This document shows, piece after piece, positions 43,721 to 53,341 of a stretch of DNA of 64,000 nucleotides. This DNA is from Lactobacillus laiwuensis (GTDB lineage Bacteria; Bacillota; Bacilli; Lactobacillales; Lactobacillaceae). Location of the stretch: contig NZ_BPPB01000003.1 in assembly GCF_019972835.1 (NCBI RefSeq), positions 1 to 64,000 of the forward strand. The letters are read 5' to 3'. Below the pieces are notes generated by a model that saw nothing but the letters and a program-made list of their open reading frames with translations, searched no databases and was not told the DNA's origin. A program made the position numbers and the translations under genes. Numbering within the stretch: position 1 is the stretch's first letter; each line of letters begins with the position of its first letter.

Positions 43721-43749
43721 ATATTAACACCATTCAATAATTTTGTGAA
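43721..43749 (-). promoter_or_regulatory. Promoter of the ATPase operon
   Basis: Minus strand -35 TTCACA (43744-43749), 17-bp spacer, -10 TAATAT (43721-43726), about 48 bp ahead of the atpB TTG and just behind upp. Confidence 0.65.
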
Positions 43750-43789
43750 AAATGTAAGCGAATTTTGCGACTATTTTACCTAAAAACAG

Positions 43790-44419
43790 TTATTTAGTAC
43801 CAAATAGCCGGTCGCCGGCATCCCCCAGACCTGGTGTAATATAGCCGTTTGGCAGCAATTTTTCATCTTCTGCAGCAGCATAAATATCAACGTCCGGATT
43901 TTCTTCTTGAATAGCTTTGACGCCTTCAGGAGCAGCTACCAGTACAGCCAGTTTGATTACTTTGACGCCACGCTTTTTAAGCGCACCAATCGCCATATTA
44001 GCTGAACCACCAGTAGCAAGCATTGGATCTACGACCAAACATTCACGTTCAGCCACATCTTTTGGCATTTTGCAGAAATACTCATGTGGCGTAAGGGTTT
44101 CTTCATCCCGGTACATGCCAATTACCCCAACTTTAGCCGAAGGAATCATTTCCATAACACCGTTAAGCATACCAATACCGGCACGTAAAATTGGCACAAT
44201 AGTCAATTTCTTGCCGGCAATCTCTTTTTGGGTGGTCTTGCCAATCGGTGTTTCAATTTCAACATCTTTTAGCGGCAAATCTCTGGTAATTTCATAAGTC
44301 ATCAGTCCCCCGATTTCACCAACTATCCGCCGAAACTCGTTGGAACTTGTTTCCTTACGCCTAATAATTGTTAACTTGTGTTGAATTAACGGATGATTTA
44401 AAACCGTAAATTTGCCCAT
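43790..44419 (-). CDS. upp: Uracil phosphoribosyltransferase
   Basis: 209 residues, the usual size. The PRPP-binding motif is [10 protein letters not shown] (about residues 130-139); the uracil site region is [17 protein letters not shown] at the C-terminus; the N-terminus [20 protein letters not shown] is typical. It converts uracil and PRPP to UMP in pyrimidine salvage. A terminator separates it from sua5 upstream. Confidence 0.97.
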   Translation of the reverse strand: MGKFTVLNHPLIQHKLTIIRRKETSSNEFRRIVGEIGGLMTYEITRDLPLKDVEIETPIGKTTQKEIAGKKLTIVPILRAGIGMLNGVMEMIPSAKVGVIGMYRDEETLTPHEYFCKMPKDVAERECLVVDPMLATGGSANMAIGALKKRGVKVIKLAVLVAAPEGVKAIQEENPDVDIYAAAEDEKLLPNGYITPGLGDAGDRLFGTK

Positions 44420-44462
44420 CTTTTTCCTCCTATAAACATAATTACGTTTACGAGTATTTTAA

Positions 44463-44493
44463 TAAAAAAAACAAAGGGTTTAAAGTCCTTTGC
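44463..44493 (-). terminator. Terminator after sua5
   Basis: Hairpin CAAAGGACTTTAAACCCTTTG followed by eight T on the minus strand, 11 bp past the sua5 stop. Confidence 0.8.
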
Positions 44494-44503
44494 TAGTAAA
44501 TTT

Positions 44504-45511
44504 TTATTTTGCCATATAATGATGACCTGCAGCAGCCTTATTAAGCCGATTCATGTAGGCTAGAGTGTCCTCGCTACCGTTAAATCCCTGCACAAAAATT
44601 TGTTTAATTTCGGGCTTATCGTCAAAATAGCGCAAGCCCCCGAATAAATTATGATCGGCATCCGCTAAATTTTGACCTAGATTAAATTTATTAACTGCTG
44701 GCAGCTTGATTTTTTTAAGCACATCAGCTAAAGCCATCACCCCTGTCGCAGTCGTCAACTCTATTCTTGCAAAATCCTTGGGATCATCAACCACGACTAC
44801 CGGGGCACTGGGAGCATAATGGCGGTATTTCATCCCTGGAGCTTTTGGCACATCCTTATCGGAAACTTTGCCGCTGTTAATTAAAACTTTTTCACCCAGG
44901 GCCTTACCCAACTCTTCTGGTGTAATTGCACCCGGACGTAAAACCACTGGAGTAGCAACAGAAAGGTCAATAATGGTCGATTCCAACCCCACTTCTGTGG
45001 GACCACCATCAATAATTCCCGCAATTTTACCCTTTAAATCATGATAAACATGCTGGGCAGTAGTCGGACTAGGCTTAGTTGATGTGTTTGCAGAAGGCCC
45101 GACAATTGGATAACCCAATTTACTGATCAATTCATGAGTCAGAGCATCATGAGGGCAACGAAAAGCCACGGTGTCAAGACCACCAGTGACAGCTTTAGGC
45201 AAACTGTCAGGTTTAACATATAGCAAGAGAGTTAGCGGACCAGGCCAAAATTTTTTAATTAATTTTTGAGCACGTTCCGGCACTTCTTTGGCATATTTAG
45301 ACATCATTTGAGCATCAGAGACTGTCACAATTAAGGGATTGTCACTAGGACGACCTTTTGCTGCATAAACATTTTTAACGGCTTGCTCATTTGTAGCAAG
45401 CGCACCTAAGCCATAAACGGTTTCAGTAGGAAAAGCAACTAATTCCCCTTCAGCAAGCAACTTTACTGCATCATCTATTTGATCCTGTGAAAAAATTTTT
45501 GTTTCCATCAT
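44504..45511 (-). CDS. Threonylcarbamoyl-AMP synthase (Sua5/YwlC family)
   Basis: 335 residues. An N-terminal YrdC domain (FPTETVYGLGALATNEQAV, KGRPSDNPLIVTV, VAFRCPHDALT, GPSANTSTKPSPT) is followed by a C-terminal Sua5 domain after the linker APGMKYRHYAP. It makes threonylcarbamoyl-AMP for the t6A modification of ANN-decoding tRNAs. Its start overlaps the prmC stop by 4 bp, so it belongs to the prfA-prmC-sua5 operon. Confidence 0.95.
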   Translation of the reverse strand: MMETKIFSQDQIDDAVKLLAEGELVAFPTETVYGLGALATNEQAVKNVYAAKGRPSDNPLIVTVSDAQMMSKYAKEVPERAQKLIKKFWPGPLTLLLYVKPDSLPKAVTGGLDTVAFRCPHDALTHELISKLGYPIVGPSANTSTKPSPTTAQHVYHDLKGKIAGIIDGGPTEVGLESTIIDLSVATPVVLRPGAITPEELGKALGEKVLINSGKVSDKDVPKAPGMKYRHYAPSAPVVVVDDPKDFARIELTTATGVMALADVLKKIKLPAVNKFNLGQNLADADHNLFGGLRYFDDKPEIKQIFVQGFNGSEDTLAYMNRLNKAAAGHHYMAK

Positions 45512-46356
45512 TTATGCCACTTTCCCTTAACCATACGCGGTTTTCCGGCTAAATCTTTTCTAAATTCTATGGTAAAGTCAGGCAGTTCTTGAGCAAATAA
45601 CTCTGCCAGCTGGTCTTTTTCACTAAAACCAAACTCTAAGAAAAATTCGCCGCCACTATTTAAATGATCGCGTACCTGTTTAACAAATTTCTGATAAAAT
45701 TCAATGCCGTTTTTACCACCAAAAAGCGCTTCTTTTGGTTCATTTTGCAGAACATTCTGGTCCATTACGTCTTTTTCTGTTTCCTTAATATAGGGAGGAT
45801 TAGAAATTATTTTATCGAATTTTTCCAGTCCGATTAAGATATTGGCTTTACGGACTGTCACATCCACTTTATGAATCAAAAAGTTTTCTTCACTTGTTCT
45901 TAAGGCAGCATCAGTGACATCAGAAGCATATAAATCAAGGTCTGTAATTTGCTTTTTGGCAGCTTCTTTAGCTAGAGCTACGGTAATGCAGCCAGAACCG
46001 GTACCCAAATCAAGCACTTTGTCTCCACTAGCTAGATCCTGCAGAGCCCATTCAACCAATTCCTCTGTTTCAAAACGGGGAATTAAAACGCCGCGCTGCA
46101 CTAAAATCTTGTAGCCAAAAAACCAGGAATAACCCAAAATATACTGGGGCGATATCCCTTTAGCCAGCTGGCGCAAATCATTTTGTGCCTGTTTAACCTG
46201 CTGCGGCGTTAGCTCCATATCTTGTTTTAACTGAAATTCACTAGGACTCAGCTGCAGTCTTTCAGCCAGTAAAAAAGCAATATCTTCCGGTCTTTGTTCA
46301 GGTGCAGTTTCAGCAGCCCAGATTCTCAGACTCTTTAAAGTGTCAATCTTAGACAT
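45508..46356 (-). CDS. prmC: Release factor glutamine N5-methyltransferase
   Basis: 282 residues. The SAM-binding motif [16 protein letters not shown] is followed by the catalytic NPPYI motif (about residue 187) that binds the target glutamine. A helical N-terminal domain precedes these. It methylates the Gln of the GGQ motif in RF1 and RF2. It overlaps the prfA stop by 8 bp. Confidence 0.96.
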   Translation of the reverse strand: MSKIDTLKSLRIWAAETAPEQRPEDIAFLLAERLQLSPSEFQLKQDMELTPQQVKQAQNDLRQLAKGISPQYILGYSWFFGYKILVQRGVLIPRFETEELVEWALQDLASGDKVLDLGTGSGCITVALAKEAAKKQITDLDLYASDVTDAALRTSEENFLIHKVDVTVRKANILIGLEKFDKIISNPPYIKETEKDVMDQNVLQNEPKEALFGGKNGIEFYQKFVKQVRDHLNSGGEFFLEFGFSEKDQLAELFAQELPDFTIEFRKDLAGKPRMVKGKWHK

Positions 46357-47437
46357 TTTGTTCAGCCAGCTCCTCTAGTTGCTTAGTTTGATTATACAAA
46401 ATCAAAGCATCAATGATTTCATCAAGTTCACCATTCATTATCCGGTCAAGTTTATTAAGCGTCAAGCCGATACGATGATCAGTCACACGGTTTTGCGGGT
46501 AGTTATAAGTTCTGATGCGCTCAGATCTGTCACCGGTTCCGACAGCATTTTTACGTTTGGCATCATACTTGTCCCGGTTTTGACTTTCATAATAATCATA
46601 GACACGAGATTTTAAAATCTGCATAGCTTTCTCCCGGTTTTGCTGCTGACTACGTTGATCCTGCATTGCAACAACGATTCCTGTCGGCAAGTGCGTCATA
46701 CGCACAGCACTTGAAGTTTTGTTAATATGCTGACCACCGGCACCACTAGAACGGTAGACATCAACTCTAATATCTTTGGGATCTAAATCAAGGTCAACCT
46801 GCTCATATTCAGGCATGACAGCTACAGTTGCCGTTGAAGTATGAACACGACCTTGAGATTCAGTTACAGGAACGCGTTGCACGCGATGAGCGCCATTTTC
46901 ATATTTAAGTTTTGAATAAACCTTGTTGCCAGTAATCATAATGGCAATCCGTTTATAACCGCCAACTTCGGTTGGCTCACTGTCGACAATAGAAACCTGC
47001 CAGTTTTGTCTTTCTGCATATTTTTCATACATTCTGAGCAAATCACCGGCAAATAAGGAAGCTTCATCCCCACCAGCAGCTCCCCTGATTTCCATAATGA
47101 TATCCTTGTCATCATTAGGATCCTTTGGCAGCATTAAAATCTTGATTTCATCTTCCAGTTTGTCAATATCTTGCTCTAACTCGTTATTTTCATCTTTGGC
47201 CATTTCTACCAAATCAGAATCATTTTCATTAGCAATAATATCCTTATTATCAGAGATTTCTTTTTTATCGGCCTTATATTTGCGGTATTTTTCAACTACA
47301 TCTCGCAAATCTGCTTCTTCTTTAGAAACCTCCATATACCTTTTAGTATCATTGATAACTTCTGGGTCAGCCATCATCTCTTGTAATTCGTCATAATGAG
47401 CAACAAGACTTTCAAGCTGTGCCATAATTTTATCCAT
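46349..47437 (-). CDS. prfA: Peptide chain release factor 1
   Basis: 362 residues. The stop-codon-reading tripeptide region contains PVT (about 190-192; PxT is typical of RF1, which reads UAA and UAG), and the catalytic GGQ is at 234-236 inside [16 protein letters not shown]. The GAAGGDEA motif precedes them. First gene of the operon with its methylase prmC next. Confidence 0.97.
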   Translation of the reverse strand: MDKIMAQLESLVAHYDELQEMMADPEVINDTKRYMEVSKEEADLRDVVEKYRKYKADKKEISDNKDIIANENDSDLVEMAKDENNELEQDIDKLEDEIKILMLPKDPNDDKDIIMEIRGAAGGDEASLFAGDLLRMYEKYAERQNWQVSIVDSEPTEVGGYKRIAIMITGNKVYSKLKYENGAHRVQRVPVTESQGRVHTSTATVAVMPEYEQVDLDLDPKDIRVDVYRSSGAGGQHINKTSSAVRMTHLPTGIVVAMQDQRSQQQNREKAMQILKSRVYDYYESQNRDKYDAKRKNAVGTGDRSERIRTYNYPQNRVTDHRIGLTLNKLDRIMNGELDEIIDALILYNQTKQLEELAEQNV

Positions 47438-47454
47438 GTTGTTCTAATCCCTTC

Positions 47455-48054
47455 CTATCTTTCTTGCTCCGGGTGAAAATAATGAAACCGACAAACCGGA
47501 TAATAACTTTCATCCCCGCCAATTTGAACTTGTTCGCCTTCATAAACCGGTTTACCATTGTGTATCCGCTGATTCATTGTAGCCTTTCTACCGCAGTAGT
47601 GGCAAATCGTTTTGATCTCTTTTATTTTATCAGCAAAAATTAATAAATTCTTGGTTCCTTCAAATAAATTATTTTGGAAGTCGTTTTTTAAGCCAAATGT
47701 CATTACCGGAATACCTAAATCGTCCACTATTTTGGCACATTCCACCACATGATGACGCTCCAAAAACTGTGCTTCATCCACAAACACGCAGGCAATCGCG
47801 CCATCTCCACGTGCTTTTTCCTGCTCATTCAACTTTTTTATATAAGCAAAAATATCAAAATCATGGTCAATCGGAACTGCATTTCTGTGAAGTCCAATTC
47901 TTGAGGCCACAGTTCCAACTCCGCTGCGATCATCAATCCCACTGGTTAACAAAGCGATTTTACGACCTTGAGCTTCATAGTTATGAGCATCCTTTAGTAT
48001 CTCTAAAGTTTTGCCACTGCTCATCGTGCCATACTCAAAAAATAATTGTGCCAT
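47455..48054 (-). CDS. tdk: Thymidine kinase
   Basis: 199 residues. The P-loop is [13 protein letters not shown] (about 8-20), the Walker B-like segment is VFVDEAQFL, the lasso/zinc region has paired Cys (ICHYCGRKA and later CRFH), and the thymidine-binding loop is [20 protein letters not shown]. Type II enzyme of thymidine salvage. It lies 17 bp ahead of prfA and is divergent from murT. Confidence 0.96.
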   Translation of the reverse strand: MAQLFFEYGTMSSGKTLEILKDAHNYEAQGRKIALLTSGIDDRSGVGTVASRIGLHRNAVPIDHDFDIFAYIKKLNEQEKARGDGAIACVFVDEAQFLERHHVVECAKIVDDLGIPVMTFGLKNDFQNNLFEGTKNLLIFADKIKEIKTICHYCGRKATMNQRIHNGKPVYEGEQVQIGGDESYYPVCRFHYFHPEQER

Positions 48055-48197
48055 TTTTGCTCCTTTGTTTCATTTAAATTCACCTAACTCATCTAGTATA
48101 ATGTAAAAATAAAATATGTGTAGTTAAATGGTTAAAAACTCGTTTTCAATTTGTGGCTATGCTATAGTTGATAGTGATTTTAAAGCGAGGGAAGAAA

Positions 48198-49550
48198 ATG
48201 AGTTTTAAGTCTGTAATAGCAAAAGGCGCGGGTAAATCAAGTTACTGGTTTTTACATAATGTGTTAAAAGGCGGTACCAGTTTTCCCGGCAAGTTGGCAA
48301 TGGATCTGGATCCTGAAATTTTAAAAACACTGGCTGAAGGCTATGAAACTGTAGTTGTTACAGGTACAAATGGTAAAACAATGACTACAGCTTTGATCGT
48401 AGCAGCACTGCGGGAAAAATACGGTGACGTTTTGACCAATCCATCGGGTTCCAACATGCAGCAGGGAATCGTGACCGCTTTTTTGGCACATAAAAAGAAA
48501 AAGTCTTCGAGACCAATTGCAGTGTTAGAAGTTGACGAAGCTAATGTCAAAATGGTGACGGAATTGCTTCATCCCAGCGTTTTTGTTTTAACCAATATCT
48601 TTCGCGACCAAATGGATCGCTATGGTGAAATCTACACAACCTACGATAAAATTGTTGAAGGAATCAAACTGGCACCCAAGGCTACTATTATTGCCAATGG
48701 TGATGCCAGTATCTTTTCTTCAGTCGACTTACCTAATCCTAAAATTTTTTATGGCTTTAAACTGCCTAGCGATGAGCCGCAAAATGACAGCAAGGCTCCT
48801 GTCAATACCGATGGCATCTTATGTCCTAAGTGTGATCATATTTTACATTATCATGAACGTATTTATGCCAACTTGGGAGATTTTTTCTGTCCTAACTGCA
48901 ACTATCACAGACCCGAATTAACCTATTCTGTTAACAAGATTATTGAGCAGTCACCAAATAAACTCAAATTTCAAATGGGCAAAAAAGACTACAGCATTAA
49001 CATTGGCGGAACTTACAATATTTATAATGCTCTAGCTGCTTATTCTGTGGCACGCTATTTTGACCTGAGTGAGGAAGAAATTGCTCAGGCTTTTGCAAAA
49101 AATAAGCGGATTTTTGGCAGACAAGAATTAATTAAATATGAAGGAAAAGAAATTGACCTGATCTTAGTTAAAAATCCGGTTGGTCTAGATGAGGTGCTGC
49201 ACATGCTTAACACTGAAAAAGATGATTATTCATTAGTAGCATTGCTTAATGCCAACCACGCTGACGGCATTGACACTTCCTGGATTTGGGATGGTCAGTT
49301 TGAAGATCTCAACCATAAGCAAATAAAAAAAATTTTGGTTGGTGGCGAACGCTGGCACGACATGGGCTTTCGTCTGGAAGTCGCCGGTTTTAATCCGGGT
49401 GAAATGGTTACCTGCACAGATAATGAGGAAGTAATTGCCAATATTGCCAATTTGCCAACTAAAAAAGTTTACATTTTGTCTACCTATACTGCTATGCTCT
49501 CTTTACGCAAGACTATGGCTGAGAAAAAGATGATTAAGGCTGGGATGTAA
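48198..49550 (+). CDS. murT: Lipid II isoglutaminyl synthase, MurT subunit
   Basis: 450 residues from ATG 48198 with GAGGGA upstream; an ATG ten codons earlier lacks a site. Mur-ligase ATP-binding motif VTGTNGKTMTTAL, the Mur central-domain segment NIFRDQMDRYGEI, a four-Cys zinc ribbon (CPKCDHILHYHE, FFCPNCNYHRP) and the C-terminal DUF1727 domain are all present. MurT activates the D-Glu carboxyl of lipid II, and the glutaminase partner GatD supplies ammonia. In most Gram-positive genomes gatD directly follows murT; here a terminator follows instead and no gatD-like frame is seen nearby. Confidence 0.93.
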   Translation: MSFKSVIAKGAGKSSYWFLHNVLKGGTSFPGKLAMDLDPEILKTLAEGYETVVVTGTNGKTMTTALIVAALREKYGDVLTNPSGSNMQQGIVTAFLAHKKKKSSRPIAVLEVDEANVKMVTELLHPSVFVLTNIFRDQMDRYGEIYTTYDKIVEGIKLAPKATIIANGDASIFSSVDLPNPKIFYGFKLPSDEPQNDSKAPVNTDGILCPKCDHILHYHERIYANLGDFFCPNCNYHRPELTYSVNKIIEQSPNKLKFQMGKKDYSINIGGTYNIYNALAAYSVARYFDLSEEEIAQAFAKNKRIFGRQELIKYEGKEIDLILVKNPVGLDEVLHMLNTEKDDYSLVALLNANHADGIDTSWIWDGQFEDLNHKQIKKILVGGERWHDMGFRLEVAGFNPGEMVTCTDNEEVIANIANLPTKKVYILSTYTAMLSLRKTMAEKKMIKAGM

Positions 49551-49571
49551 AAGCAACAATAATATAAATTA

Positions 49572-49618
49572 AAAACCCGCAAAGTGTGTAATGAAACATT
49601 TTGCGGGTTATTTTTATT
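49572..49618 (+). terminator. Terminator after murT
   Basis: Inverted repeat AACCCGCAAA-GTG ... CATTTTGCGGGTT followed by ATTTTTATTTT, 22 bp after the murT stop. It also faces the end of the convergent RES gene. Confidence 0.85.
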
Positions 49619-49655
49619 TTGCATTTTGTTTATAATTCAAATTTTAATAATTAAT

Positions 49656-50732
49656 TTATATTTTTATAGGATTATAATTCACTGAACTGATCTTATTAAA
49701 TGATAAATGACTAATATCAACTTCAACATCTTTATCATCAAATACTACTAAATTATAATCTTGATTTTCCTTTGATGTCATTGCACTGCCATACTTTATT
49801 CCACTATATTGTGATTTTATAACGTCACTTATATATTGGGTAGGTAAGTAATCTAAAGAGTTGTACTGACTTCCACTTGGTTTTCTCATATCCTCACAAA
49901 TTGAATTAAGAATATCGCGATTTATTTGATAGTCAATTAAAAATTCTGGATCCATACTACTACCAAATACTGAAATGTTATCTAGTTTCGTTAAATCAAC
50001 AATTTCTAAATCTTTCTTTAATGTAAATTTTCCAGTTACTACCACATCTCCAACAGCAGGTCTAATTTCATCAATTGTTAATGACTTATTACTTGATAAA
50101 TATAAAACTCCTATTCCAGTTGAATTTAGCCTACCAGCAGAGACAAGACTTTTGGGGGGTATTTTCATATCTCCACTTTGATAATTTTTTCTTTTATTGT
50201 CATGATCTATTCTTGAACGATAAAAAATTGTCCCTGCCTTTATAATAATTTTCGTCCACTCTAAAAATTTTAAAAATATATCCGGTCTAAAATAATTATT
50301 ATAAAATCTATTATGATACTTTATATCTTTACAAAAGTCCTTCCAGCTATGATTGCCCAGTATTGATCGATTACATCTTTCACTTTTCGATTCCAACTGT
50401 GGAATTATTGTAATTGATGGCACTGGAAAATTATTATTAAAGAGAGCAGTCAAAAATTTTTGTATTTCTTCTGCATTAATTGCAAATATGTTCCAATCTT
50501 TTTCCAACGAGCTAAAAGTATTTGTTAAATGAACAGAATTTTTATATTTTTTATCTACATCTTCTTCATAAACTGACAAAAGATTCTCAAAATCATCTTT
50601 AAGTCCAATATCTGAATTAGTATCAAAAATATAATCTACTTCATTATGAATGTCACAAACATCTTTATGGTTAATTCTTTTAATTCTTTCTATTATATCA
50701 GTATCTTTAAAACATTTGACACAAACTTTCAT
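49656..50732 (-). CDS. RES-domain protein with HEPN/RES-type zinc N-terminus
   Basis: 358 residues. The first 30 residues carry C4-x2-C7 and C26-x2-H29, a zinc-ribbon-like pattern seen in HEPN/RES N-terminal domains. Residues about 165-330 form a RES domain: FYRSR (170-174), AGRLNSTGIGVLYLSSN (199-215) with E222 in DEIRP, and YLPTQYISDVIK followed by S316 in KYGSAM. The family name comes from conserved Arg, Glu and Ser, and characterised members are toxins that degrade NAD+. It is the last gene of a minus-strand trio and overlaps the previous gene by 4 bp (ATGA). Toxic or NADase activity is inferred from the family, not shown. Base composition is much more AT-rich than the neighbouring core genes. 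Confidence 0.8.
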   Translation of the reverse strand: MKVCVKCFKDTDIIERIKRINHKDVCDIHNEVDYIFDTNSDIGLKDDFENLLSVYEEDVDKKYKNSVHLTNTFSSLEKDWNIFAINAEEIQKFLTALFNNNFPVPSITIIPQLESKSERCNRSILGNHSWKDFCKDIKYHNRFYNNYFRPDIFLKFLEWTKIIIKAGTIFYRSRIDHDNKRKNYQSGDMKIPPKSLVSAGRLNSTGIGVLYLSSNKSLTIDEIRPAVGDVVVTGKFTLKKDLEIVDLTKLDNISVFGSSMDPEFLIDYQINRDILNSICEDMRKPSGSQYNSLDYLPTQYISDVIKSQYSGIKYGSAMTSKENQDYNLVVFDDKDVEVDISHLSFNKISSVNYNPIKI

Positions 50733-51640
50733 TTTTTTCTTTCATCTAAATATCTATTCATAATTTCTAAATGATGCATAATTGAGTATTTTTTTAGTAC
50801 CCCTAATCCGTGATACAGTTTGGTATCATAATTTTCTCTTAAAATATCAGCTCCCAATGAATGATTTTTCTTGGGCTGCCTATCATACCAAACTGCAAAT
50901 TTTTCGAGAGCCTCAAGTACCTTAGCATTTGGATCCCTAATATCTGAATTACTATCAGAAGTAAAGTGACGAATTCGAAGTTCATCTTTGTCACCAAAAT
51001 AAACTAAATGTATTGAAACAGCTAATGGTGCAAAACCATGGTCATTGTATTCCTTTCCAATTATTGAATAATCACTAAAACCAAAATAACCAGCATTATT
51101 AAAGATTTGATGATCTATTGAAAATAACTCATCTTTCTTTTTTAAATAATCTGCGTTACGTTCCTGTTTATTAAACTTGTCATCTAATAAAATAAGCTTT
51201 TTTGCATTTTGAAATTTCATTTTAAAAGATGTATTATCTGGTATTATTTTAAGCACTTTATCGTTATCGATTTTTGAAACATCTAGATTAAAAATATCCG
51301 AATCTAGAAAAACAGCCGCAGTTTCTTCAGTAGACATCTTTTGTAATATATCAATATCAGACTGCGATTTTATAATTCTACCTTTAATAAAGAATTTGCT
51401 GTTTCTCGCATCTTTAAATTCCTTCGTATTAATTTTCTTATAAGATCCCACCTGAGCGTTCTGAATAGCCACAAATTTTTTCTTGTTATCTATCATGTAC
51501 AGCACTAGTTTTTTAAATTGTGATTTTTCATTTACAGGCTCAATAATCGGCACAATATTATTATTAATCTTTTTATTCCTAACTAGTTCTTCAATCGCCT
51601 TCAATTCAAATAATTTTCCGCGTAAGTATGGAAAGTACAT
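50729..51640 (-). CDS. sce7725-family protein
   Basis: 303 residues. The start MYFPYLRGKLFELKAIEELV is the signature opening of sce7725-like proteins, followed by IVPIIEPVNE. The function of this family is unknown; members occur next to sce7726 proteins, as here, and resemble the 'beta' protein family of mobile elements. No membrane segment, nuclease or ATPase motif is visible; the fold looks like a mixed alpha/beta (TIM-barrel-like) protein by strand spacing, which is inference. It lies between the nuclease-like sce7726 gene (13-bp gap) and the RES gene (4-bp overlap). Confidence 0.75.
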   Translation of the reverse strand: MYFPYLRGKLFELKAIEELVRNKKINNNIVPIIEPVNEKSQFKKLVLYMIDNKKKFVAIQNAQVGSYKKINTKEFKDARNSKFFIKGRIIKSQSDIDILQKMSTEETAAVFLDSDIFNLDVSKIDNDKVLKIIPDNTSFKMKFQNAKKLILLDDKFNKQERNADYLKKKDELFSIDHQIFNNAGYFGFSDYSIIGKEYNDHGFAPLAVSIHLVYFGDKDELRIRHFTSDSNSDIRDPNAKVLEALEKFAVWYDRQPKKNHSLGADILRENYDTKLYHGLGVLKKYSIMHHLEIMNRYLDERKK

Positions 51641-51653
51641 AATTTAACCCCTT

Positions 51654-52502
51654 TCACTTATATTTTTCCTGTAGTCTCTGATTTAGTTCTTCAATTTGTT
51701 TTTTCCGATAATCGGAAAAATAAATTACTTCTCTTAAGGCAGGCGAAAAACTTAATATTAACGAATTATTATCCTTATATTTATTTAGATAACGGAGTTT
51801 AAGCATAGTAGTTAGTTCCTGCTGAGCTATCTCAATCGGTAGCTGTTTAAACATTTTTAAGCTATCTCTAAAGTAATGGAAATCATCTGCGTTTGATAAT
51901 TTACCAAAATATTTCAACAAAATTTCTTCATATTCTTTTTTTCTCAATATTTTGAATATTACTGTATGATCGAGAAAATTATTGTATTCATTTGCTTCTC
52001 GAATTTTCTTTATAGTGTTTCTTTTAGTTAAAACATATAATCCTACATTTTTATTAAGTACAGCTTTTTCCACTTTTTTTAGATGAGCTTCATCCATAAT
52101 GACGTTAACATAAGTAAATGCTTTAAAATAATCTTGCAGTTGGCCTTTTAGTCTTTTTAGGCTATCTAGTCCACTTTTTATTTCGAAAACTTGAGCTTTA
52201 CCATTTATTAGAATGAAATCAGCAATTGAATTACTGATCGGGAGTTCTCTAATTGCACTAGTTGTATTTAAGCTATGTCTACCAATTAATAAATTATTTA
52301 ATAACTGATTCTTATAATAATATTCATTACGATAATTTCTTTTCATGAAATTATAAATGGCGTCAAAAGCGTCCTCTTGAGTTTCAATTTGCTTTGAAAG
52401 AGAATACTTATCAATTACTATTTCATTGATCGCACTTTTTCCGCTAGTCAAAATTTGATTTATATTTGTTTTTGTAAAAACACGATTAATTAGAGAATCC
52501 AT
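51654..52502 (-). CDS. sce7726-family protein, PD-(D/E)xK nuclease-like
   Basis: 282 residues. Residues 74-115 carry the pattern of a PD-(D/E)xK nuclease core: E86 in RELPIS, D95 in SIADFILING, E107-x-K109 in QVFEIKSGLDSLKRL, followed by a helix with Q121 (GQLQDYFK). This matches sce7726-like proteins, whose function is unproven. The rest is helical and charged. It is first in the sce7726-sce7725-RES trio, all tightly spaced, so a single transcript is likely. A role in DNA or RNA cleavage during anti-phage defence is inference from the motif and the partner. Confidence 0.78.
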   Translation of the reverse strand: MDSLINRVFTKTNINQILTSGKSAINEIVIDKYSLSKQIETQEDAFDAIYNFMKRNYRNEYYYKNQLLNNLLIGRHSLNTTSAIRELPISNSIADFILINGKAQVFEIKSGLDSLKRLKGQLQDYFKAFTYVNVIMDEAHLKKVEKAVLNKNVGLYVLTKRNTIKKIREANEYNNFLDHTVIFKILRKKEYEEILLKYFGKLSNADDFHYFRDSLKMFKQLPIEIAQQELTTMLKLRYLNKYKDNNSLILSFSPALREVIYFSDYRKKQIEELNQRLQEKYK

Positions 52503-52618
52503 TATATAACTCCTTTAAAAATATTATAAATGGCTACCCTTACAATCTCAAGTGGTATTAAACCTAGTATGGATAAATTTAATTTTTAAAAGAGTCAATT
52601 AAATAATAAGTTAAGACT

Positions 52619-52910
52619 CTACGCATCGTTTTTTTCTATGTTAAAGATCTTGACGCTGTTTTCTTGTGCTATTTTTTTGTTAAAGTTGTGAGCCACTTCA
52701 ATAACTATTGAAGGCAGTTGGTAAATTAAGCGGTGTACTTCATCAGCATTTTGATGATCCAGGCTAGAGGTAATTTCATCTAGTAAAAAAATCTTCTTAT
52801 GACTCAGCAGTCCTCTGGCAACAGCCAGTCTCTGTGCTTGTCCACCGGAAAGATTGCTACCTTGTTCTTTAAATTTAAAATCTAATGCTTTGCTACCGAG
52901 TTCATTGATG
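52619..52910 (-). pseudogene. Truncated ABC transporter ATP-binding domain (3' fragment)
   Basis: A minus-strand frame ending in TAG at 52619 encodes the last 95 or so residues of an ABC ATPase: signature NLSGGQAQRLAVARGLL, Walker B KKIFLLDEITSSLD, H-loop VIEVAHNF. Walker A and everything before it are missing. The break falls at 52910/52911, exactly where an IS3-type end begins. The sequence is a remnant of a transporter inactivated by insertion. Confidence 0.85.
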
Positions 52911-53030
52911 TGAACCCTAAAATTTGGACAATATATTAGCTAAATTAAGGACTAATTGCCGATATTCAATCAGAGTTAGTCCTTTTAGTTTGCTTTTGAA
53001 CTTAAAACTAATGTATTTATACCTAGGTGC
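52911..53030 (-). mobile_element. IS3-family remnant: right end plus transposase C-terminus
   Basis: The edge TGAACCCTAAAATTTGGACA (52911-52930) is typical of IS3/IS150-group terminal repeats. The adjoining minus frame, ending in TAG at 52917, encodes KLKGLTLIEYRQLVLNLANI, the TP.EYR-like tail of an OrfB transposase. Further upstream the match fades, so only the end of the element remains. Confidence 0.7.
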
Positions 53031-53341
53031 GTATTGGCATACAACGATATAGATCCCGATAGCTCCCACTTGCAGAGTTAAATCTTTTCCAGCATATTTT
53101 TTACATTTGGCTAAAACACCATGAAAATTATATTTTAAGCATTAAAACATCTTCAATTTAGCCTTAAATAATATTAGTGAACATCATTTACGGTATTAAA
53201 AATGTACGATAAAATTAAAGTATACTTGATTAGAAATTAATTATAAAAACTAAAAATCGTTATTAATTTTTGCTATCAGGTATTTTTGTCCACCACGCCA
53301 GTGACACCAAACCTACGGCAATATCGCTTCAGGAGGAAGTA
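53031..53341. other. Non-coding stretch upstream of lipoprotein genes
   Basis: About 310 bp. A minus-strand frame near 53035-53130 stays open for about 35 codons continuing from the IS remnant, but it is not recognisable. The rest is AT-rich and presumably holds the promoter for the lipoprotein at 53342. Confidence 0.4.
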
